From: a virus
Virus record (IMG/VR): IMGVR_UViG_3300002514_000012
Span: 57,297 to 96,472 of that record
Strand: one strand, 5' to 3'
DNA length: 39,176 nucleotides
Positions 33,803 to 39,176 of the stretch are shown here, one piece after another (position 1 is the first letter of the stretch; every line of letters starts with the position of its first letter). The translations under genes were made by a program, and so were the position numbers. The notes beneath the pieces were generated by a model. The model worked only from the letters and a program-made list of their open reading frames with translations. It did not search any database and was not told the DNA's origin.

Positions 33803-34796
33803 GAGTTCACCTACCATTATTAGAGCCTACTTAGAGGAGAAATTCAAAAAGGATTGCAAAATCTCTTCTAACGGTGTAGAGTATATAGTTCCCTCTATCT
33901 TTGTCCAAAACGACTATAAACGCCACATGAGCATTAACGCTGAGACGGGTCTATGGCAGTGCTTTAAATCAGGAGAGCAGGGTAACTTTATTAAGCTGTA
34001 CTCTATTATAGAAAATAAGACTTATGCTAGATCTTCTGCTGAAATGCTCCTAAAGGAGTTGAATGAGGAGCCTAATGCTAAATTCGTCCTCTCAGGCATT
34101 AATGTTCAAGAAGACCCCTTCCCTAGCACCAGTGAGCTTATTCCTGTAAACATAAACTCCTACGCCTCTCCCAATGAGAAAGTGGTTTCTGCGTGGAAAT
34201 TTCTAATGGATCGTGATGTTTTTGATAAGGAAACCTTCGACCCTGAACCGTATTATCTGGCTACAGAAGGTAAATATAAAGATCGTATCCTAATCCCCTT
34301 TAAGGACCCAGAGGGAGGTATGTTCTTTTTCCAAGCTCGCTCCTTAGATCCTTACTCTAACCCTAAATATCTTAACCCTCCCTCTACTGCGGGGGTTCAA
34401 GCCAGAAATGTTCTATACCCTTTCGATGAAGAGGCAGATCACTTATGCATCTGCGAGGGACCTATGGATGCGATATCCTTACAGCTTCAAGGGGTAAACG
34501 CCACCTGCACAGTTGGGAGCAAAATTTCAACTAATCAGATGAGCTATCTTAGAGAATTTGAGGGTACTGTTATTATCGCTTATGATAATGACGAGGCAGG
34601 GAAGAAAGGAGTCTTGCATTATGACAGCATACGCCGCTGCCTTATGATGCCAACATTTGAGGTCGTTAGCCCTCCTCCCTCATACAAAGATTGGAATGAG
34701 GCCCATATAAAAGGCATAGACCTAAAAGGGTGGATCAATAAAACCAGAGTAGAGTATACCTATGAATTAGGTATTTTAAAGGACCTAGGGTATTAA
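33801..34796 (+). CDS. DnaG-type (Toprim) DNA primase with degenerate zinc-finger region (331 aa)
   Basis: The Toprim catalytic centre is clear: E219 in 'LCICEGPMDAISL' and D262-x-D264 in 'VIIAYDNDEAGKKG', which bind the metals used in primer synthesis. The region at residues ~25-70 aligns with the CHC2 zinc-binding domain of primases ('WQCFKSGEQGNFI' versus the usual Y-x-C-F-G-C-G-E-G-G-D-x-I). Only one of the expected metal ligands remains, so zinc may not be bound. No helicase motor follows; a separate helicase is expected elsewhere in the genome. ATG 33801 is preferred to the in-frame ATG 33768 because it gives a normal N-terminus and shares CATG with the nuclease start. No Shine-Dalgarno is seen. 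The stop shares TTAA (34793-34796) with the stop of the convergent 457-aa gene. Confidence 0.85.
   Translation: MSSPTIIRAYLEEKFKKDCKISSNGVEYIVPSIFVQNDYKRHMSINAETGLWQCFKSGEQGNFIKLYSIIENKTYARSSAEMLLKELNEEPNAKFVLSGINVQEDPFPSTSELIPVNINSYASPNEKVVSAWKFLMDRDVFDKETFDPEPYYLATEGKYKDRILIPFKDPEGGMFFFQARSLDPYSNPKYLNPPSTAGVQARNVLYPFDEEADHLCICEGPMDAISLQLQGVNATCTVGSKISTNQMSYLREFEGTVIIAYDNDEAGKKGVLHYDSIRRCLMMPTFEVVSPPPSYKDWNEAHIKGIDLKGWINKTRVEYTYELGILKDLGY
33807..33812 (-). promoter_or_regulatory. Ribosome binding site deciding the nuclease start
   Basis: AGGTGA on the minus strand, four bases before ATG 33802-33800. It favours this start over the in-frame ATG at 33817, which has no comparable site. Confidence 0.6.
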
Positions 34797-36166
34797 GGCT
34801 TCCAGTCTTTAGCATTATGGCTACCCGTCCAAACATTAGTAGTTACATCTGCTAAGTAACCATTAGGATCTAAACCTAGTACCTCAAAGAAATGATTTCC
34901 CCCAGGCCAAGTCCCCGCAGGAAAAGCGTATTTAGGGACCCCAAAAGCATCTCTAGGCTTATAGTATTTACTTAGAGGATTTCTGTCATTTAATATATTA
35001 TGCGCCTCGTCTGTTTTTTGTAACTCTAAAAAGCCTATCATCCACGGATCGAACTCGAAAATGGCTGGCATATGAGGGTGGATTAAATCGCTCATTCTTC
35101 GTTTTTTCGCAATTGTTCGTTGTATGATTTTACTCCAATCAGAGTAGTCGGTGTTCCACCCATGCCTTCTCATATCACCGCCTCCTAACGCAGATTGAGG
35201 TCCAGTATTACCTCCCTGATTAGATATTATTAGATTTGAATTTCCGTCTCCTCCTGGCAACCCCCAATTTATGTCAGCAAGGCTATCCCCTGCTCCGCGC
35301 ACCTCTTCCAAGTAGCTGTCCAGTTCGGCCCACTCAAGAGCATCACTTCGATCCCTAACCCCATCACCCGTAGGACCAAGCTCCAAAGGTATATAAGGGC
35401 CGTTCTCTAATTCTTCTATATAAACAGTATCCTTCATTGCCTCATACCAGTTACGCTCTGTCCCAGGGGGGCAAGGTTTATTTGGATCATGAGGATGATA
35501 GTGAGGGGTACAAGGTCTAAAATGTACCGTAGGACCAAACCATTGCTTAAATTGATTCGCAGTCCCGCAATCATACATAATGTAGTGACCAGCATGTGCG
35601 CCCAAAGATTCTACCAAGCCTTGTTTCATTTCCTCTAAAATCGGTTCCTGCTCGAAAGGATCCATATTCTCCCAGTCATCACACCAACCATCCCATAAGT
35701 GGTTCCTGGCCCCCCAATCCCAATATCTTCCGTTATTCCATCCAGGAGGCAGACCTGCGGCCCCAGGGTTTTGGGCACCCCAACCCCAATTAAGAGCAAA
35801 ACCACAGGACCAGTTTCTATCATTTTCAATCTTCATATCGTCACCAATATAAAGATTAGAACCAATAAAAACTTCTGCCTCAAAGCCTCCACCACCTAGA
35901 TTTCCACGCCCTTCCCACTGAAACCCTCCTGGACCCGCTCCAAGCTCTCCTCCGAACAGATCTTCTGTGATCCAATCCCGATCAAGAACATGACTTCTTA
36001 TTTCTTTTTTTATAAGATCCTTAAGCTTATCTCCTATCGCTACCATTATGGCATTGGGTTTAGCGACTATACCCCTAGAAGTAGCATATGTTGTTGACCA
36101 CTTTATAATGGGGTATCCCCCTGCTCCAGCAGTATTTGGAGTAGTATTTCCTTCGTTGGTTAGCAT
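34793..36166 (-). CDS. Trp/Gly-rich virion-type protein of unknown function (457 aa)
   Basis: Not recognised. Residues 18-75 ('YPIIKWSTTYATSRGIVAKP', 'MVAIGDKLKDLIKKEIRSHV') look like a normal folded domain. From ~80 to ~250 the sequence is rich in Trp, Gly, Asn and Asp, with clusters such as 'FALNWGWGAQNPG', 'NNGRYWDWGARNHLWDGW' and His/Pro-rich 'PHYHPHDPNKPCPPG'. The C-terminal third contains 'HPHMPAIFEFDPWMIGFLEL'. The low-complexity, aromatic middle could be an insertion for binding, in keeping with expanded tail genes elsewhere in the window, but this is inference. It follows the 337-aa gene by 1 nt with no ribosome binding site, so translation is likely coupled. It overlaps the primase stop by 4 nt. 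Confidence 0.6.
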   Translation of the reverse strand: MLTNEGNTTPNTAGAGGYPIIKWSTTYATSRGIVAKPNAIMVAIGDKLKDLIKKEIRSHVLDRDWITEDLFGGELGAGPGGFQWEGRGNLGGGGFEAEVFIGSNLYIGDDMKIENDRNWSCGFALNWGWGAQNPGAAGLPPGWNNGRYWDWGARNHLWDGWCDDWENMDPFEQEPILEEMKQGLVESLGAHAGHYIMYDCGTANQFKQWFGPTVHFRPCTPHYHPHDPNKPCPPGTERNWYEAMKDTVYIEELENGPYIPLELGPTGDGVRDRSDALEWAELDSYLEEVRGAGDSLADINWGLPGGDGNSNLIISNQGGNTGPQSALGGGDMRRHGWNTDYSDWSKIIQRTIAKKRRMSDLIHPHMPAIFEFDPWMIGFLELQKTDEAHNILNDRNPLSKYYKPRDAFGVPKYAFPAGTWPGGNHFFEVLGLDPNGYLADVTTNVWTGSHNAKDWKP

Positions 36167-36167
36167 G

Positions 36168-37181
36168 TTATTTAATATTTAAATACATGGGAGGACTAAT
36201 AATAGTTTCTTTTAGAAGATTATATCTAACTTGAATAGCATAGGGTCCTATAGGGTTACCTAGCGCGGTCGCCTCCAGTGATGCTGTATTCCATAATAAG
36301 GTTAAAGTATTTTCGGAGGTAATATCTATATCCTGAACATCAAGAAAGTCTAGCACTGTAACTCTTGACGGTAGAGAAGGGCTTGGGTGAGAGTTTATCT
36401 TTACTATTCTAAAAGAAGCCGCCCTAAGAGCTACATTCTTCATCAAATTCTTAATATCGTCATCAATATCTCTATTATTAACCGTAATATTTGTAGTAAC
36501 TTTTAAATTTATTTGAGATCCCAAAGTTACCTCTTTATTCATTAAAGAATTTCTTGCTGTGAGGAGAGTAGGTTGGGTAGTAGTATAGAAAGATCCATCA
36601 AAAAGCTCAAAATAGTTTATGAAAGTTTTCCATGCTGAATTTTGTGTTAACTTTACCGTCCAAATATCTGCGTACTGTACCCCTGCTGTGGCTGTGTTAT
36701 ACACATTCCCCCAGGCATCAGGATCACCTTCGGGGACAAAGTTAACGCTTGAAACAGAACTGCCTTGTATCCCGTCTAAGACCGAACAGTACTCCCCTGT
36801 CCCTAGTCTATAAACTCCACTCACCCCTGAACAAGGCATCCCAAAACCAGCCTCGATAGAGGATACTGGGGTTACAACCCCTGTATAATTATCAGTATTA
36901 AATGCAGGATTAATGGATCCGTCTTCCGTTCTAACTTTTCCGTCCCCAGAGGGCTGGAAGAACATTTTGGCTGCGGAGTTTTGCCCAGGGGCAATTAAAT
37001 TATCGGCTCCTAAAAAACTGCTAGGGGAAGTACCTGCGGGTAGAGCAAAAATACCAACCCCACTTATTTGGAAGGGGTCTGCTAGACCCCCATCATTTAT
37101 AAAAAAGGTCCTTAGTAACACTCTATTTAATACATTTGGCCTAGAGTGTCGATCAATAACTTCAATAGTGTTTAACTGCAT
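36168..37181 (-). CDS. Virion structural protein of unknown function (337 aa)
   Basis: Family not recognised. The composition is that of a phage structural protein: beta-rich, many Ser/Thr/Asn/Gly, few charged clusters. Features seen are 'IDRHSRPNVLNRVLLRTFFI' at the start, 'QINLKVTTNITVNNRDIDDD' around residue 230, and a final beta strand region 'AIQVRYNLLKETIISPPMYL'. No Cys-rich or membrane element is present. It has the best ribosome binding site of the block (AAGGAG, 37189-37194, seven bases before ATG 37181), so it can be translated on its own even though the frameshift extension of the upstream gene runs 20 nt into it. Position between the gp26-like gene and the tape measure hints at a tail or head-tail component. 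Confidence 0.62.
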   Translation of the reverse strand: MQLNTIEVIDRHSRPNVLNRVLLRTFFINDGGLADPFQISGVGIFALPAGTSPSSFLGADNLIAPGQNSAAKMFFQPSGDGKVRTEDGSINPAFNTDNYTGVVTPVSSIEAGFGMPCSGVSGVYRLGTGEYCSVLDGIQGSSVSSVNFVPEGDPDAWGNVYNTATAGVQYADIWTVKLTQNSAWKTFINYFELFDGSFYTTTQPTLLTARNSLMNKEVTLGSQINLKVTTNITVNNRDIDDDIKNLMKNVALRAASFRIVKINSHPSPSLPSRVTVLDFLDVQDIDITSENTLTLLWNTASLEATALGNPIGPYAIQVRYNLLKETIISPPMYLNIK

Positions 37182-37344
37182 CTTCTTGCTCCTTCAATTC
37201 TTGTTGATAAAGACGCAAAAACGCTAACCGCTCAGTTCTAGTAAGTGTTTTTACATCCGAATATGAAAAATGTAACTTGCTTACTAGTATATAGGCTTCT
37301 TGAAGTAAGTCTTCTAGTTCAAAACCTTGAATTAGCTCACTGAA
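37162..37344 (-). CDS. Probable -1 frameshift extension of the gp26-like protein (60 codons)
   Basis: An open frame of 60 codons (FSELIQGFELEDLLQEAYIL to KEQEDAVKHY) ends at TGA 37164-37162. Going upstream in this frame there is no ATG, GTG or TTG before the in-frame TGA just ahead of the slip site, so it has no ordinary start of its own. It is exactly in the -1 phase relative to the gp26-like frame and begins at a T TTT TTT heptamer. The peptide is a compact helical sequence (for example 'TRTERLAFLRLYQQELKEQE') and not random-looking. A slip at the heptamer gives a 308-aa product (248 residues of the gp26-like protein plus 60), analogous to lambda gpGT. Possible alternative: start at a rare codon such as ATT, which lacks a ribosome binding site. 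Confidence 0.6.
   Translation of the reverse strand, partial: FSELIQGFELEDLLQEAYILVSKLHFSYSDVKTLTRTERLAFLRLYQQELKEQEDAVKHY
37189..37194 (-). promoter_or_regulatory. Ribosome binding site of the 337-aa gene
   Basis: AAGGAG on the minus strand, seven bases before ATG 37181-37179. It lies inside the -1 frame extension of the upstream gene, so frameshifted ribosomes pass over it. Confidence 0.7.
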
Positions 37345-38087
37345 AAAAAATTTTCAGTAATGGGTAGAGCAATTCGGTTCTTAGTTTTACAGTTATGGCA
37401 TCCGTAGTCTACTTCTGTGTCTATGCCATAATCGCCCATTGTCATTCCTTGAATAAGGGTATGTACATCAGCAGAAGGAAGTTTAGGGATTACTTTAGAT
37501 ATAACGGTTGATTGAGTGCTTCCACCTATCTCAACAACAAATCTCCACAAATTATCTAATACTCCTGTATCTGCATTAAGGTATTTCTCATCCCTAACCC
37601 TGGGAAAGCGGATCTTAGCCTTCTTTTTAATCATCGGCAGATCTACTTCTACAGGATCCACCACCTCTTCACTTAGCCCTGTTACCTTTAACGATGCAAT
37701 ATCTAAAGTTAGAGGGTTAACAAAGTTACACTGTGGACAAGTTACGGAAAAACTATAAGATTTACCATATGACAACTCTCGAATTTTCATAATGATAAAC
37801 ATCTTATCCATCATAAGTAAATCATTTATATCCACACCCTTAACACATCTATGTAGAATAGAATTTACAGGATCGTAAGATGGATCATTTTTAGCAGAAA
37901 GGAGGAACTTCTCATCTTCGAAAGATAGGGGTCTAACAGTCACCGCTTCCGTTTTATTAGCATAAAGAAGACCCTTAGAGGGGAGATCGAATGCTGTTTC
38001 AACCTCAGAGGGAAGCTCAGAGAGGATATCCTCTACCTCTGTATTAATACTATCAACATCAGGCTCTGGCGTGTGAGTTTGTTTCAT
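37332..38087 (-). CDS. T4 gp26-like baseplate/tail assembly protein (251 aa)
   Basis: Pattern matches T4 gp26-type baseplate proteins: 'FDLPSKGLLYANK' then 'VTVRPLSFEDEKFLLSAKND', a D-x-x-x-x-x-x-x-I-R-E-x-SYG segment ('FIIMKIRELSYGKSYSF'), and a Cys pair 'CPQCNFVNPLTLD'. A second Cys pair 'CHNCKTKNRIALP' near the C-terminus completes a possible four-Cys zinc site. In T4 gp26 acts in assembly of the central baseplate hub. Here it is the first gene of its minus-strand block and lies upstream of the tape measure, with two structural genes and a replication island in between. A slippery T TTT TTT close to the stop allows a second, longer product. AAGG lies nine bases before ATG 38087. Divergent from the uvsW-like gene. 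Confidence 0.82.
   Translation of the reverse strand: MKQTHTPEPDVDSINTEVEDILSELPSEVETAFDLPSKGLLYANKTEAVTVRPLSFEDEKFLLSAKNDPSYDPVNSILHRCVKGVDINDLLMMDKMFIIMKIRELSYGKSYSFSVTCPQCNFVNPLTLDIASLKVTGLSEEVVDPVEVDLPMIKKKAKIRFPRVRDEKYLNADTGVLDNLWRFVVEIGGSTQSTVISKVIPKLPSADVHTLIQGMTMGDYGIDTEVDYGCHNCKTKNRIALPITENFFSVS
37344..37350 (-). other. Candidate -1 ribosomal slippery heptamer T TTT TTT
   Basis: In the zero frame the mRNA reads GAA AAT TTT TTT TCA GTG AGC TAA, so the last T of AAT plus two TTT codons make a perfect X XXX XXX heptamer three sense codons before the stop. Starting about 13 nt downstream a 5-bp stem TTCAA/TTGAA with loop GGTT (37318-37331) is possible but weak, so any stimulator may be something else. 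Confidence 0.55.
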
Positions 38088-38118
38088 AGAGAAAGACCTT
38101 CATACTATAATAGTATAA
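38088..38118. promoter_or_regulatory. Divergent promoter/operator region with a 15-base palindrome
   Basis: The 31-base gap between two divergent genes contains ATACTA-TAA-TAGTAT (38102-38116), a perfect inverted repeat. On the plus strand it includes TATAAT (38106-38111) and then TATAAAT (38114-38120), close to a T4-type late -10 box. On the minus strand it offers TATACT and TATAGT before the AAGG of the gp26-like gene. A minus-strand promoter fits the spacing well. A plus-strand transcript from here would be nearly leaderless, so uvsW may use another promoter inside the opposite gene. Confidence 0.4.
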
Positions 38119-39176
38119 ATGAGAATAGAAGTAGATACTTTAAAGTCTAAAATACATACGGACAACCCAAAACTACTTGATGCCCTAATCTCTTTATATA
38201 GTTTTAATGTCCCAGGAAGGGAATTTTCTCCTGCATACAAGAATCGGCACTGGGACGGTAAACAACATTTTATAAATAAAGCTGGAGTGTTTCGCACAGG
38301 GCTTCTTCAGCAACTGTGTACTGATCTTAAAAAAATTGATTGCGTTCCCGAGATAGAGTATACAGTCCCTACTGAAGACATAACACTCTCTGAGTACGGC
38401 ATCGAAAAGTTCACTCTTTACGATTACCAGGAAGAGTTAATTCAGATTGCTTTAAAGGAGAAGCGTGGTGTAGTAAAATCTCCCACGGGTTCAGGGAAAA
38501 CTTTAATTATGGCTGCGATCATTAAAGCTTTAAGTCCTCGAAAAATGGTAGTGCTGTTTAACTCAAAACAACTTCTAACCCAAACATACGAGTTTCTTAC
38601 TGAAACTTGTGATATGCAAGATATTGGGCTGTGCTTCGGGGAAGGATACATTTATGGTGATATCATGCTATGTACCGTTCAGAGTATCGAGAAGATTTTA
38701 GATACTCACTTAGATGGAACTGAAGTTCTTATGATTGATGAGTGCCATGAATTCTGCCAAGGGAAAACCACTCTCGCTGCCATAAACTCTTTTCCTAAAG
38801 CAACATACCGCATCGGATTTAGTGCCACCCCGCCAGAGGATCCCATAAGACTATATAACCTACAAGGAGCATTAGGACAAATCTGGGAAGTGGTTAAAAC
38901 GAAAAACTTAGTAGATCAAGGCACATTAGCTAAACCTATTATTCAACTAATTAGAATGCCATACACAGCATCAGGAGTAGACATGGATATGCCATACTTA
39001 GATGTTTATGAGGAGTTCATCGTACATAACGAGGGTAGAAATAATAAAATTAAGGAACTTGTAAATGAGATTAAAAAAAACACCCCAAAAGCTCGCATAC
39101 TTATACTTACCAAATCACTTGATCACGGAAGATCCTTGGAAAACTTACTTGGAGGCAGCACCCAATTTCTTGAGGG
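38119..39176 (+). CDS. uvsW: UvsW-like DNA/RNA helicase, superfamily 2 (3' end cut by window edge)
   Basis: 352 codons are open to the right edge; the C-terminal helicase lobe is missing. The N-terminal accessory domain (residues ~1-100) has 'NRHWDGKQHFINKAGVFRTG', the W-D-G-(K/R) pattern of T4 UvsW. Then come Walker A 'SPTGSGKT' (121-128), motif II D-E-C-H (207-210) and motif III 'SATP' (235-238). In T4, UvsW unwinds R-loops and recombination intermediates, shifting replication from origin- to recombination-dependent mode. The start at 38119 is the natural one for the domain, but no Shine-Dalgarno precedes it; the bases before it are very AT-rich. Divergent from the gp26-like gene. Identification as UvsW-type is strong; orthology is inferred. 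Confidence 0.88.
   Translation, partial: MRIEVDTLKSKIHTDNPKLLDALISLYSFNVPGREFSPAYKNRHWDGKQHFINKAGVFRTGLLQQLCTDLKKIDCVPEIEYTVPTEDITLSEYGIEKFTLYDYQEELIQIALKEKRGVVKSPTGSGKTLIMAAIIKALSPRKMVVLFNSKQLLTQTYEFLTETCDMQDIGLCFGEGYIYGDIMLCTVQSIEKILDTHLDGTEVLMIDECHEFCQGKTTLAAINSFPKATYRIGFSATPPEDPIRLYNLQGALGQIWEVVKTKNLVDQGTLAKPIIQLIRMPYTASGVDMDMPYLDVYEEFIVHNEGRNNKIKELVNEIKKNTPKARILILTKSLDHGRSLENLLGGSTQFLE

Noticed and set aside
38100-38297. Minus-strand 65-codon ORF at the start of the uvsW-like gene
   Set aside because: Antisense to the conserved N-terminal domain of the helicase.
1-39176. CRISPR array, tRNA genes, integrase, transposon or diversity-generating retroelement
   Set aside because: No direct-repeat array, cloverleaf, recombinase or reverse transcriptase sequence was found, and nearly every base is taken up by protein-coding genes. 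The Cas4-like nuclease has no Cas neighbours.

Overview
The window looks like late (virion morphogenesis) DNA of a lytic tailed phage with a contractile tail, a T4-type myovirus broadly resembling uncultured marine or aquatic ones. Evidence seen directly: a UvsW-type helicase, a T4 gp26-like baseplate protein, a gp53-like and a gp25-like wedge protein, a baseplate-J/gp6-like protein, a P2 gpI-like tail protein, a tape-measure-like protein, AT-rich DNA, and almost no intergenic space. No integrase, transposon, tRNA, CRISPR array or bacterial housekeeping gene is visible. The host is not determined. Cys-rich 'ACNYNPDATIDDGSC'-type repeats in one virion protein resemble repeats familiar from secreted proteins of marine Bacteroidetes, which is only a hint.

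Layout, right to left in transcription order: (a) 38119-39176 (+), 5' part of a uvsW-like helicase, divergent from (b) 38087-34793 (-), a gp26-like baseplate/chaperone gene with a probable -1 frameshift extension, then two virion-type proteins of unknown role; (c) 32755-34796, a three-gene island on alternating strands (small unknown protein, PD-(D/E)XK Fe-S nuclease, Toprim primase) whose genes overlap each other and the flanking gene at palindromic start or stop sequences; (d) 32734-20582 (-), the tail and baseplate core: unknown 177-aa protein, tape measure, a tube-cap-like protein, gp53-like, two candidate hub proteins, spike, a LamG-bearing protein, gp25-like and baseplate J; (e) 20581-1 (-), gpI-like protein and a run of very large fibre/adhesin-type proteins, the last cut by the left edge.

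The most striking property is how the distal tail genes have been enlarged. Five proteins (1051, 2277, 1525, 1308 and 927 aa) carry many copies of a beta-rich carbohydrate-binding-type module, Cys-rich/calcium-loop repeats, a LamG domain or a beta-helix ladder. In one case the ancestral size can be read from the window: the 1525-aa protein has the same N- and C-terminal halves as its two ~210-aa neighbours, with about 1200 residues of binding modules inserted between them. The gpI-like protein likewise seems to have about 590 residues inserted. My working hypothesis is a baseplate whose subunits act as scaffolds for a dense coat of glycan-binding modules.

A second notable item is a T TTT TTT heptamer three codons before the stop of the gp26-like gene. 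It is followed in the -1 frame by a 60-codon ORF with no usable start codon, matching the logic of the lambda G/GT tail chaperones upstream of the tape measure. All the - strand genes from 32734 to 1 abut or overlap, so they are probably co-transcribed and translationally coupled. I see no convincing terminator inside that block, and no stretch over 300 bases lacks a gene.
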